Part shown: in pieces, positions 39,091-52,003 of the stretch | Position numbering within the stretch: position 1 is the first letter of the stretch | Layout of the letters: the number at the start of each line of letters is the position of its first letter | Assembly (NCBI RefSeq): GCF_014905175.1 | Contig: NC_057792.1 | Location: 1,240,001-1,304,000 of the forward strand | From: Aphidius gifuensis | Taxonomy: Eukaryota; Arthropoda; Insecta; Hymenoptera; Braconidae | Length of the DNA: 64,000 bases | Reading direction: 5' to 3' | Program-made: the position numbers and the translations under genes | The notes under the pieces: generated by a model | Databases searched by the model: none | Seen by the model: only the letters and a program-made list of their open reading frames with translations | What the model was told of the DNA's origin: nothing

Positions 39091-39662
39091 AACAGCAACA
39101 ACAAGTAACATCAGGCCAATCAAGTGTACATACTGATAGTCAAGTTAGTCAATTACCAGGATTTCCACAATATCCACCAGTTGATAAAAATCAATCAACA
39201 ATACCACCAAGTGGATCAGCATTTAATTTTGCAGCACCACCAGGTGCAACAAATAGTTCACCATTTTATGAAAAAGATCCATTATCAGCAGCAGCTGCAT
39301 ATACATTTTTCAATGAATTACGTGATTCAAATAATTATTACAGTATTCAACAGCAACAACAACAACAGCAGCAGCAACAACAGCAACAACAACAGCAACA
39401 ACAAGCTACACCTGTTTCTGAATCATCACAACAAAAACAATTGAATAATCAGTCATCAAGAAATTTTGCAACTCAACCACCACCACCACCACATCCATTT
39501 TTACATTCAACACAAAGATCAACAGCTTATGGACCACCTGTACCACCATATGTACCGCCACATGGACCACCAAATATTGCACTTGATCCAGCTTATGCGC
39601 AATATTTAAATTATTATACAATGGGACAAGCATCACATCCACACAGATCTGGCTGGCCCTAG
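32416..39662 (+). CDS. CECR2 homologue (chromatin-remodelling regulator, bromodomain)
   Basis: CECR2 is the non-catalytic partner of ISWI ATPases and reads acetylated histones; the fly homologue is dikar. Exons: 32416-32443, 32511-32599, 32711-32875 and one very long exon, 32994-39662; 2,316 aa. The N-terminus carries the CECR2 signature (SWWEVPSIAHFCSLFRAAFN, then DFDIEDLEEALLTDG, EILRALCDFRLDAEDVE and WQVVCFTQQDWSRLV). The bromodomain is at about 430-535 (MHKVLESLKDHEDAWPF ... KPMDLTTMEEKL ... DNCRQYNGSDNEYTEMA) with the acetyl-lysine-binding Asn in QYN. Then come a long Lys/Asp/Asn-rich disordered region, a Ser/Pro/Tyr/Gln-rich low-complexity region with tandem YSQPSPQ repeats, an AT-hook (KKKRGRKPA, about 2086), poly-Ala, and two poly-Gln tracts. 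It is longer than vertebrate CECR2 because of these inserts. The start MFPTFIGIL is the first ATG that splices in frame. Confidence 0.93.
37365..37692 (+). repeat. 33-bp coding minisatellite (11-residue YSQPSPQ repeat)
   Basis: About ten tandem units of 33 bases encode NYSQPSPQTPA and close variants (TPA, PPA, APA). Upstream, an 84-base block encoding SPKPPPPNYSQLSPHSPLPY and neighbours is also duplicated (about 37,145 and 37,250). Synonymous differences between units show the array is partly diverged. Confidence 0.9.
39005..39108 (+). repeat. Poly-Ala followed by poly-Gln coding tract
   Basis: GCA/GCG/GCT codons give about 14 Ala, followed by about 19 Gln codons (CAA/CAG mix) in the CECR2 C-terminus. 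A second Gln tract lies at about 39,348-39,402. Confidence 0.9.
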
Positions 39663-41272
39663 CCCACAAATAAAATCATTAAAATAATTAACTAATATTA
39701 ATTAATACAAAAGACAATTTTATATTCAAGTGAAAATTAGAAATAGCATTTTTTTTTTTTGTTTTTTTATCAAGTGCAACATTCATATTTTTATCATGTG
39801 TCAATATTATTAATAATTAGATTTTTTTTTTTGTTTTTTTTTTTATGCTTGTTAATTTATCTCGGTGACCGTTTCTTTTTTATTATTATTTTTTATAGTT
39901 TTTTTTACTTAGAGAAAGCTCTCTGATAAGTATGATAAATCATGTATATTTTTTCTTTTTTTTTCTCTTTTTTTTTTGGCAATTTTTCTTCGTGTAATTA
40001 TATAGATTAATGGATATATATATATTGTATTAGAGATTATTTAATATATCAAAGTCATCGAGAATATTTTCATGCATTTATTTTAGAATTTAATTATGAC
40101 TTTTCGATTTTTTTTATGTAATATTGACAGACTTAGGGTTAATGTTAAACAGACTAAGTTAAAAGAGAAAATTAACTTAATTATTTATGGAAAAGATAAT
40201 AAAAAAAAAATCATAGAATTTTATACAATAAAAAATATTATAGGAAATTTTGTTGAACAGGTAAAGTCCAGGGTAAAAACATTTGACAAAATAATTAATT
40301 GGTAATACCTGAACGTTGCCTGATAAACACGATGGACCAAATTTTTTTTGGTCTAATTATTATCCATTAAAATTGATTTAAAAAAAAAGTTATTGTGTAG
40401 TTATATGTAAATAAAAATAAGAAATTTGGAATTAACAAATATAATTATTTCGTTTAAGTTAATTTATGTAAATTACTAAAATTATTATAGTTAAATAATT
40501 TTTTTTTTTCTTTTTGTTTTTTTTTTACAAAATCATATTTACAATTTAGTTGAATGTAAATAAGATACATATCTTATTACGCTAGTACGTTATCAATTAT
40601 TAATAAATAAATAATTATAATAAATGATTATTGTTAGTAATTATTATTATTTTTTATTTTATCCAAACTTTATGAATTTTATAAAAATATTTTGAATTTA
40701 ATAAAAAATTTTAAAAAGTATTTATTACTACTTTTTATTATTATTTTTTTTTAAACAATTTTTATAGATTTTTTATTATTGTTTTTAGAAAATTTATTAT
40801 AAATTTTTATTATTTATTTATATATAGATTTTTTTTTAAATGCAAAAGCAATTTGCAATAGGTTTTAAAAATATTTTTCAACTGAAAAAAATTAATTTCA
40901 TTAAATAAAATATTTTTAATTCAATTTAATGTTAATATTTAATTACATTTTTTTCTATGGCTAATGTTTAACATGTTCATAATTATTTTAATTTTATTTA
41001 TCCAATAATTATCTTTATTTTTTATTTATAATTTTATATTTTTTATTTAGTTTCATGTTCATTCGCCAGACCGCAGCACTTTGCAGATTGTTATAATCAT
41101 AATAATTTTGCATTAAAAAAAATATTTCTTGAATCAGCTGTGTTCGTTCAATGCTGGATTGCTGGACGAGTAATTATCAAAAAAAAAAAACAATTATTAT
41201 TACTATAAATATTGCTGATTGTTGTATCAGTAAAATAAAAAATATAAACTAGCAATTTAATGATAAAAAATA
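39663..41272. other. Intergenic region between CECR2 and TCF25
   Basis: AT-rich 3' UTR and spacer. Near 40,330-40,365 there is a small hairpin (GGACCAAA ... TTTGGTC). A less AT-rich patch at about 41,055-41,165 (GCCAGACCGCAGCACTTTGC) is the likely TCF25 promoter and 5' UTR. The open frame at 40,096-40,305 has no recognisable protein. Confidence 0.4.
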
Positions 41273-43264
41273 ATGTCAACAAGATATTTAAGAAAAGTTT
41301 ATGGCAATGATTTGCCAGTGGAAAATCATCAAGATGATGACACAAGTGATAATGACGTATCAATAACAGAAAAAAAAACAAAAAATTTCAACGTATTTGA
41401 TTTGGTTAGTATTCAATTTATTTAAATAACTAATATTCATCTTATTTTATTATATAAATTATAAATTATTTCTTCATTAGCTCAATGATGATTCTGATAC
41501 CGAAAAACAAGAAGAAAACAACGAGGTTAACGTACCATCTGTTAGCCATCAAGAATCATCCGAAGATGAAACAATAAAACGTAAAAAAAAGCGTAAAAAG
41601 AAGAGAAAAAATGATAAACAAGTACAAAAAGTATCATCAGACATTGATGATAATGATGATGAAGAAATTGATGAAATTGAACGTAGTGTACGTGAAGTTA
41701 ATCGTCTTCTTGGTGAGCCAGTTCCATGTTCAAGTAAAACATCGTCAAATGACACATCAAATATATCATTAAAATATAAAGTATTAAGTGTCCAACATAA
41801 ATATTTAAATCCTCAAAATGAACTAAACAGAATATGTGGAAGTAAAAACAACCAAAGTAAACAACGTGGTAATAATGGAAGAACAAATTTCCGCAAGACA
41901 TGGTTAACAAGTCAATCTGATTGGATATCAACTGGTAAATCTGGTTTATCAATGTCAGTTGATAAAAGTATGACAAATTCAAATGACAATATACAATATT
42001 TTATATTTAATCACAGTACAAGTTATCAAAAAATACAAAAAAAATTTTACACAGCTGTTGAGAGTCAATCACCAGATAATATTGTAAATATTCTCAACAC
42101 ATATCCTCATCATGTTGATGCATTATTACAATTATCTGATGTATGTAAATTAAATGAAGACTTACAAATGTCTGCTGAGTTTGTTGAACGTGCTGTTCAT
42201 TGTTTAGAATGTGCATTTCATCCGTTATTTAATTTAACAAATGGAAATTGTCGTTTAAATTATAAACAACAAACAAATCGTGCATTATTTATAGCATTAT
42301 TTCGTTATTTAATGTTCATTGGTGGACGTGCATGTTACAGAACTAGTCTTGAATTATCAAAAGTATTGTTATCACTTGATCCAGATGATGATCCAACAGC
42401 AATTGTTCTTGCAATTGATCTTTATGCATTAAGATCAAAAGAATATAATTGGTTTATTGAATTTTTTAATGCCTGGAATGATGAAAGAAATTTAATTCAA
42501 TTACCAAATATTGCATATAGCATTGCACTTTGTTATTTTAATATTAATGATATTGATAAAGCTGATGAATTATTACAAAATGCATTGTTTATGTTTCCTG
42601 GTGTATTGACTGATTTACTTGATAAATGTGGTGTGTCAACAGACACACGTCTTCTTGGTCATGATTATTTTAATTCAAAAGCTAAATCAACAACAACACC
42701 AGCATTGGAAAAAATTGAGAGTCTTTATGTCATACGTACGTTTCATTTGTGGAAAGAAAATAATGTATTGCCATGGATTGAAAAAAATGTACATATTGTT
42801 ATGGATAAAATTGATAATGGTGATAAATATGCTGATTTTTGTTGTGAAAAAAGAATGCAGAGATATCAAGGACAACTTCCTAAAAATATATTGAGGCATA
42901 TTGTACTTTCTGATATTAAAGAGATAACTATTTTACAACCTGGAATGCAACAAAATTCTACATTCTTTTCGTATGATCCATTACCACCGAGCGACTCGAT
43001 TAATATCTATCAAAATTTACAAACAACAGCTACAACAACAGCAGCAGGAGCAGAACCATCAAGTCATTCTGGTTTACTTCAATTATTTGTCTCATCATTG
43101 TTTTCTGATCTTGATGGACAATTAAATATCAATGGTCTTAATATTCGGTTAGTTTTCAATTATTTATTTATTGTTTTATTTGTTTTTATCATGTTTATTA
43201 ATTTATTTGTTTATTTTTCAGACATGCAGAAGAATCTGATGATGCTCCAGATGAATTTGATTAA
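41273..43264 (+). CDS. TCF25: TCF25 (NULP1), ribosome quality-control factor
   Basis: TCF25 (yeast Rqc1 homologue) works with Listerin on stalled 60S subunits in ribosome-associated quality control, steering ubiquitin-chain type on nascent chains. Exons: 41273-41404, 41481-43147 and 43222-43264; 613 aa, in the normal range. The N-terminus is acidic and then strongly basic (KRKKKRKKKRKNDK, about 81-94), followed by the conserved NPQNELNRICG and the helical-repeat core: VDALLQLSDVCKLNEDLQMS, ERAVHCLECAFHPLFNLTNG, NRALFIALFRYLMFIGGRAC and LSLDPDDDPTAIVLAIDLYA. These are diagnostic of the Tcf25 family. The C-terminus ends acidic (EESDDAPDEFD). The short last exon replaces a read-through frame that would only encode hydrophobic intron sequence. 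Confidence 0.95.
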
Positions 43265-43723
43265 ACAACAGCTTTTATTTATTTTTATTTTTTCTTTTTT
43301 TATTTTTTAAATGCCTTATTGATCATGAATTTAAATAGTTAAATAATTTTCAATCAATCATGTTAAATTGATAATTGAAAATACTATTGTATTGTTATCT
43401 TGTAAATAAAAATTTACAGTAATATTGAATGAAATAAATTAATAAATAAATGAATAATTTGTTTTAGTTATTTTTCTTGTTGTAAAATTGTTTAATTATT
43501 TTATTAATTAATATTAATTTTTTAAAATAGAAATTATTTTTTTTATTTATTTTTAGAAATTAAAAAAAAAAAAAACAGAAATAAATTTTTAAAAATTGCA
43601 TTTAGCTTTCCCGCCTCAATAAAAAATTTGTTAATTAAATTAATTAATTAAATTTGCTATTTATTATTGTTAATAAAATGTTCCTTATGTACGAAAAAAT
43701 TTCAGTTACCGTCAACATCCCTA

Positions 43724-43795
43724 TCCGATATGGTCTACTGGTTAGGATATCTGGCTTTCACCCAGAAGGTCCGGGTTCGATTCCCGGTATCGGAA
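43724..43795 (+). tRNA. tRNA-Glu (anticodon UUC)
   Basis: A 72-base cloverleaf. Acceptor stem TCCGATA pairs with TATCGGA plus discriminator A. The A-box region is TGGTCTACTGG, the anticodon arm TCTGG-CTTTCAC-CCAGA has anticodon TTC, and the B box is GGTTCGATTCC. There is no intron and no encoded CCA. A T-rich pol III terminator starts at about 43,799. It differs little from the canonical eukaryotic tRNA-Glu(UUC), so it is probably functional. Confidence 0.97.
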
Positions 43796-44710
43796 ATATT
43801 TTTTTGTTTTTTTTTTAACTAAAAATTAACAATAATATCATTATTTATTACAGTACAATTATTTTTATTTGAGCTAATTTTATTATCAATTTAAGAATTT
43901 AATACACTTGAGATAAAGGAACTTGACGAAATCACAAAAAAAAATGAAAATATTCCATTGGAAAAATGAAATACAAGTATTTAAAATTAATTATTTTAAA
44001 GTTTAATTAATTTTTTAAATAAATAAAAATTAATGATTAATAATAATAAACAATAATTATAACTGTTTATAATATTCGAAATATTTTTATATTTCGAAAT
44101 AATTCAATAGAAATAATTATTTCTATTTAAAAATTTCGAATTAATTATAATAATTAAACAACAGCTAATAAAATAAAACAAATAATAATTTATGAAAAAA
44201 ATTTTATTGACAAGTTAATAAATTGATTGAAAAAAAAAAAAACAATTAATAATATTTTTAAATTTTATTATTATCATTTTAAATGCATTAAACAGAGAAG
44301 ATGATAAAATCTCTTTTTATAACATACAGGTATTTACAATTAATTCTGTATTAATTAAGATTAATCGATTGACATTTTATGATGATTATTTTTTATTTCA
44401 AAACCTATCAATATAATTTTTGCTTTAACAATGTGCGTTGTATGTAAATTTTCAAACTCAGTTAATTAAATTTAATTCAATTATCTGTTGATTTTATTTT
44501 TTTCATAGATTGCACGGTTATTATTTTTATTTTTCATAATTAAATTTATCTTGTTATTTGATAATATAATTTTTTATCAAGACAGTGTCATAAAAATGCA
44601 ATATATATATATTAAATATAAAAAGAAAAAAAAATTGGAAATGCAAGTGAGTTTTTAAGTCAACATCTTGCTTTTTTTTTAAATTCATTTTTGTTTATAA
44701 TTTTTAATGT
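43796..44710. other. Spacer between the tRNA gene and the Arp3 paralogue
   Basis: It begins with the T-run terminator of the tRNA. The rest is AT-rich and partly 3' UTR of the Arp3-like gene on the minus strand. Nothing else is recognised. Confidence 0.45.
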
Positions 44711-46046
44711 CTACACAATACTGCCAAATGCTTGATTGTAGCGACAAATACCAGGTCCATATTCTTGATAATCTTTTTTAGTATGACAAACATTATAAAA
44801 TTCAGGACCACTTGCCAATAATGCACCACCAAACCATACAGCACAACGTTGTTTATGATGTGATATAACACGAACATCAATTGCTGTTGGCTGTTGAAAT
44901 AAATAAGATAAATTAATACAACAATAATACTACCAAATTTATAAACAATATAAATTATATTTACAGTTATATGTCCACCACTGAGCTTCTTGCTAAGTTC
45001 CAATCTTGCATCAACAGTTTTTTTGACATCTCTCTGTAATCTTCTTCCAAAATCTTTGAACATTGTTGAGCCACCAGATAGCACAATATTTTTATAAAGT
45101 GATCTTCTAACATCAATTGGACAATTTTGTATGACATCATCAACAATTTCACCAAGTGGTGTTGTAAAATCTGGATTCGCAAACTGTAAAATAAATAGTA
45201 AATTAAATATTTATACATTTTTTAAAATTAAATAATCATAATTACCTCTGGATGAAAGAATATTTCTGGTCCTAAAAATCTTTCATATCCAACATCAACA
45301 TTAAATTCTTGTTGTGTTATACTGTTCATACCAGTATACTTTTTAATTTTAGTTGGATCACTATCATATTTAGCAAATTCTTTGGCAATATCTGGACAAA
45401 TATAGCAATGTTTTTCTTTAATTGCTTTGGCTGTTTCCAATGATTGTTCTGGTGGTATACCAACTTCACGTTCTCGTAAAAGACTTTGTATAAAATATGT
45501 GATATCACGTCCAGCAATTGGAATGTGTTTTATACAACTTCCTATCACGTATCCTTCAGCCTTGAAAAAAATTTATAAATTGATTTGAGCAAAAGATAAT
45601 TTAGCAATCAATTGAAATATGAAATAATCAAACTTACAACTGGTATAACATGAGTAACACCATCACCACTATCAACAACAATACCAGTCAATGCTCTTTC
45701 ATCAATAAGTTTTGCTGTCCAAGATGCAGCAAGTGCCAGTACAGCTTGAACAGCAATATATAGACCTGGTACATTAAATGATTCAAACATTATTTCAGCC
45801 AAATATTCACGATTCTCTGGTGTATTTAATGGTGGTTCTGTTAGTAAAAAATGATGATCTTCTGGCTCGGCTTTTAAATATTTAAAAATACATTGTTGAT
45901 AAAAACGTTCCATCAAGTCCCAGTCTTCAACAATTCCATGTCTTACTGGATACTATTTAAATAAAAAAAATTGTGTTAAAATTGTATTTATAAATTGATA
46001 AATAATATGATTAATTTTGACAAACCTTTATTGAATATCCAAACGT
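44711..46046 (-). pseudogene. 5'-truncated Arp3 (actin-related protein 3) paralogue
   Basis: Arp3 is an ATP-binding subunit of the Arp2/3 actin nucleator. Exons on the minus strand: 46046-46026 (truncated; TFGYSIK), 45952-45638 ([17 protein letters not shown] ... [12 protein letters not shown]), 45560-45246 ([17 protein letters not shown] ... [11 protein letters not shown]), 45183-44965 ([20 protein letters not shown]) and 44890-44711 ([14 protein letters not shown] ... SIV, stop). From GYSIK to the end it is open, correctly spliced and clearly Arp3. Upstream of ACG TTT GGA the frame meets a stop at 46,049-46,047, and the first ~65 residues, including the first phosphate-binding loop, are absent from the window. 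Several usually conserved residues differ (AVWFGGSMLASTPEF-type becomes [15 protein letters not shown]; the basic KPKP is lost). It is either a recent truncated duplicate or a shortened gene initiating at Met 45,913 (329 aa). The orphan family exon begins right at the break. Confidence 0.75.
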
Positions 46047-46053
46047 TCATTTA

Positions 46054-46262
46054 GACACTCTGAAAAATATCTTGAATATAAAAAAAAAAAAACTGAAAAA
46101 TATCTTGAATTTAGAAAACAACAACATGAAAAAAGGCCACTTTACTACCAGTGGCGCTCAGAATGCGAGGAAATTGAAAAAACAACAAAACTCACTTATG
46201 ATCAAAAGTTTGCAATATGGCGCAAAATGAAAGTCGAGCATGATAAATCATCTGGAGAGTAA
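46054..46262 (+). pseudogene. Orphan B-type exon of the modular gene family
   Basis: An open frame after a weak acceptor-like site (TTTAG at 46,050-46,054) encodes EKYLEYKKKKTEKYLEFRKQ, QHEKRPLYYQWRSECEEIEK and KFAIWRKMKVEHDKSSGE, then TAA. The pattern (basic helix, aromatic/Glu stretch, Trp, KVEH end) matches the family's B modules. A 20-base segment with CTGAAAAATATCTTGAAT occurs twice. No upstream family exon lies before it; the next sequence is the broken Arp3 exon on the other strand. Intron-like family sequence follows downstream to about 46,700. Confidence 0.65.
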
Positions 46263-47191
46263 AAAATATTTGTTATAACAACCTTTTGCGGTTCTCTTCA
46301 ATCATAATTGCTGATAGTATAACCTAGCGATTATGATTACCAGCAAAACTTGATTTAGTTATAATTTAATTAAAAATTTTCAAAATTCATCTAAAATTAA
46401 TGTACAAGTTATTATAAAATGTAATCAGATATGGTTTATATAATTAAGTCATTTTTTGAGTTAATAAATTTTTGAACTTTATTTTGTTTTAATATTTTAT
46501 ATTTTAATTACATATCCAGTATGTACCAACCAATTGTTTTCCATGATTTGAGCTTACCCAACTATGGGCCTTGTTGAATTAACACCAACATTTGCTGTTT
46601 TCTCTAATAATCAAACTCAATTCAGTATACTGTAATTAAACATTTAAGGATTTATAAAATGTAAATAAAATTACTTAAATAATTGAAAATATTAGTTATA
46701 AAAGTAGGAAATTATTAGTCATTCTTGAGTCAATGAATGAATAATAATAATAAATAATAAATAAAATATTATATTTTTTAATTTAATAAGTATTAAGTAT
46801 ATATACTTACATCTAAATAATAATTTTAAAAAATAACATCGAATGATTTAAATCTAGGGATTTTTTTTTAGAAATATTCTTCTCTCTGTATTCTTTTTTT
46901 TTTTTTTTTGTCAAAACTGCTGAAAAAAATAAAGTATACGAGAAGTGAGAACGAGACACATGGTGTTTAAAAAAACAGTCAACGCAAAAAAACTTGAATC
47001 ATATAATTTTTAAAAAATATACAACATACTGAAGCTAAAGGATTGATTGTTATAAATAGGATAAATAGCTAATTCCAGTTTACAATTTAATTAAATTATC
47101 ATTAATATATCAGCTGTCTTTGTTGGTGAGGCCTGTTATCTTTCAGCGATACAATTGTTTGTAAAAAAATTAAGCAAATAAACAATTCATC
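46263..47191. other. Family-derived spacer and promoter of the plus-strand modular gene
   Basis: At 46,310-46,690 the DNA resembles the 3' flanks of the modular genes (GATTATGATTACCAGCAAA, TTGTTGAATTAACACCAAC and CAGTATACTGTAATTAAAC, all recurring at 48,750-48,900 and, inverted, at 28,390-28,510). At 47,105-47,191 lies the promoter/5' UTR block shared with the minus-strand gene. Confidence 0.6.
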
Positions 47192-48700
47192 ATGTCTTTC
47201 AAAAATAAGTAAGTAAATTATTTTAATAATGAGTTATTTATTCAATTAACTCATACATGTTGGTAGATATATCGTTTATATTATTAATTAATTGTGCATA
47301 ATTATAAATATATGAGAAAATGGCACATGTTTCCGTGATTTTAGACTTATTGTACGAATTACCTCAACGGGGTTTTAGTAATTCGAACTGTCAAATTTAT
47401 TAATTCCAACTGTAAACATTTTGTATGACAGTTTGTAAATAATAAACAAAAAAATATATAAACAAACTAAAGTGACTTTAATTTTACAGTGCTCCAGGGT
47501 CATTCTCGTTAACATCTTCAAAAGCCATGGAGAACTCGACATCCTCAAAGTTATCTTTGAAAACAATTGAAAAAAAAAATATACGTTCTCATCCAAAACG
47601 TATTTCTGAAATAGAACGAATGATTATGTTAAATCACAAATGTAAATGTTCTGAAAATTGTGAGGAAAAATGTGAAGCTGGAAAGATGTAATGAATAAAT
47701 TATTTTTAATTTTTAATTTTCACAAATGTTCATAAATATTAATGCCAGTAAAATTGTTTTTATTTCTGTTAAATAGTGAACCTGCTGATACTGGAGATAA
47801 AACTTATTCATTGCCACCAGCAGAATATTATAAAATGAAGCATTTAATTGAATATGAAACATATTCTGAAAGAAGAAAGAAGCGTTTTCCTGAAATGCCT
47901 CTATCGCGACTGAACAATCAAGTATCTCAGTATCTCCGCAGAAAAAGTCATCAGTCAATCAATTCTAATGAAGAGATAAAACCATGGAGAGCGTTTAAGG
48001 TCGAGCATCGATCACCTAATGTGTAAGAAAAAATATTTGTAATAACAACTTTGCTATCACCTCGTCTGTATCACCAAACTGTCACGTTTATATCACATGA
48101 CCTCATACAATTCACCCCAACTTTATGCATGTTAAAATTTATAATATTTTATAAATAATAAATAATAAAAATAGGTATGCATGACAAAGTAATGAGACTT
48201 TAATTTTACAGTGTTCCAGAGTCACCCTCGTTGGCATTTGCAGAAGACAAAGAGAATCCTAAATTTTCAAACTTATCCTTAGAACCTGTTGAAACAAAAA
48301 ATATACCTCCTGATGCAAGTAATTCTGAAGTTACTAAGGTTTTGTTAAATCACACATACAAACCTGCTGAGAGCTGTGAAACAAAATGTGAAGCTGGAAT
48401 CATGTAATGAAAATATTATTTTTAATTTTTAACTTTTAATTTCCACATAAGTTTACCAATATAATTAAAATTGTTTTTTTTTTGTTTCTGCTTAATAGTG
48501 ATCCTGCTGATAATAAAGATGAACCTTGTTTATTGCCATCAGCATCATTGTATAAAAAAAAGACTCTATCAGAACGCGCTGAAGAATTAGCTCTGAGCTC
48601 GATGGCACTTGAATGTCAAAGGGAAATGATCACTCAGAATCTTTTGGATGCACAAGAATCATTGAGAAACAACACAATTAATTTTTCAATGAGAAGATAA
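47192..48700 (+). CDS. Modular A/B-repeat protein, plus-strand copy
   Basis: Same unrecognised family as 28,552-30,731, in opposite orientation. Exons: 47192-47208 (MSFKN), 47490-47687 (A-like; ends CKCSENCEEKCEAGK), 47777-48022 (B-like; SERRKKRFPEMPLSRL ... PWRAFKVEHRSPNV), 48212-48403 (A, 192 nt) and 48499-48700 (B-like last exon, stop at 48,698-48,700); 284 aa, order A-B-A-b. All internal junctions again split codons after the second base. The 48,212 exon differs from minus-strand A1 by only about two amino acids, whereas the other exons are much more diverged, so this exon was copied or converted recently. The last exon reads DPADNKDEPCLLPSASLY and then departs from the B pattern; its stop lies where sister copies continue (YEKQKLW-like), so its tail is probably frameshifted. 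No signal peptide or membrane segment. No function can be assigned. Confidence 0.65.
48045..48480 (+). repeat. Right arm of inverted repeat shared with 29,100-29,540
   Basis: Covers an intron, the 192-nt A exon and the next intron. It is nearly identical in reverse complement to the minus-strand locus, including noncoding intron words (TATCACATGACCTCATACAA, CATGACAAAGTAATGAGAC). Confidence 0.85.
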
Positions 48701-49937
48701 AACTATGAAGAAACTTGAAGACCCAGTATGAATCATTTAAATTGTAAACAAACTACTACCTCGTCTTGTTGAATTAACACCAACTTGTGCTGTTTCTTTA
48801 ATTGCAATTGCTGAATGTCTAACCGTCTAGGGATTATGATTACCAGCAAATTTTAATTTAGTATACTTTAATTAAACATTTAGAAAATTTATAAAGTATA
48901 AATAAAATTGATACCTCATTAACTCAACGTCAACAGACGTATAAAAATGACAAAGTATTATAATACTGTAGTCATTCTTTGACTCAATAAATAAATGCTT
49001 GAAACTTATTTTGTTTTAATTACATACCCAGTACCAACATATTTTTTAATTTAATAAATATTAATTATAATATTATAGTTTAATGACACCAGCACCATTA
49101 CGTAAAAAAAAGACTTCATCGTCTTCATCTTTAGTGTAATTTTAAATCGCACCTGTACTTACTTTATGTCGTGAAGTGCATAAAGATTGAACAAACAAGT
49201 AAACTTTCTTTTCATGAGAAGAGACAACTATGGAAAAACTTGAAGGCCAATCATCTCAGTTATGTAGACTGTGATCATCAAAATAAAATAAACATTATTT
49301 TTTTTCAATAAGAAAATTAATTTAATAAATAAAAAATTGAAATGTTAAATTTCTCTTTCAATATTAATAATATACAATAATTTTATTTTTTCCAAATATA
49401 AATTAGAAATATGGTAAATTTTTATTTCCATGGAATATTTAACAAAAAAAAAAAATCAAAATAATCATTTAGTAATTTAAAATAAAGAAAAAATTATAAA
49501 AATAATTTAAATTATCAAAAAGAATCTTTTTTTTTCTAATAAAAAAAATTAGAAAATCAATAATAATTTGAAGCACATTTTTAAATTCAGTCCATTCTAT
49601 TCTTCACATTGGTTCTTTACTTTTTTTTTTTTTTTTTTTTTTAATTTCGTTTTATAATTAAATATTTTTTTTTTTATATATTTATAATTTTTTATGATTA
49701 ATAAGCAAAAAAATATATTTTTTTTTTAGTTTTTCTGTTCGATGAAAATACTGGTTACACTTACCACTCGTGATAAGAAGAAAAAAAAATAATAATAATA
49801 AAAAAAATGCATTATCAAAATGCAATGTTAATTGATATTATTGTTATTATTTTTTTTTTGTTTCTTCAAATTTTATCGAATGTAGTATTGTTATTATTTT
49901 TCAGAGGTATCAATTGCTTTATAATAAATAATTAATA
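48701..49937. other. Family 3' flank, B-exon remnant and AT-rich spacer
   Basis: The family 3' flank runs to about 49,080. At 49,085-49,275 a broken remnant resembles B-exon ends (CATGAGAAGAGACAACTATG, AAAACTTGAAGGCCAATC) but has stops in all useful frames. From about 49,300 to 49,937 the DNA is poly-A/T spacer and the 3' UTR of RSPRY1. Confidence 0.5.

Positions 49938-52003
<2,066 letters not shown>

Noticed and set aside
40096..40305. 69-codon open frame after CECR2
   Set aside because: Composition is that of AT-rich noncoding DNA; no family resemblance and no splice partners.
18254..46046. WASp and Arp3 as a functional gene cluster
   Set aside because: They are 25 kb apart with unrelated genes between, and the Arp3 copy is broken; coincidence is the better reading.
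49620..49645. Long T run as a retroposed poly(A) tail
   Set aside because: Homopolymer runs of this size occur throughout the window, and no retrocopy precedes it.
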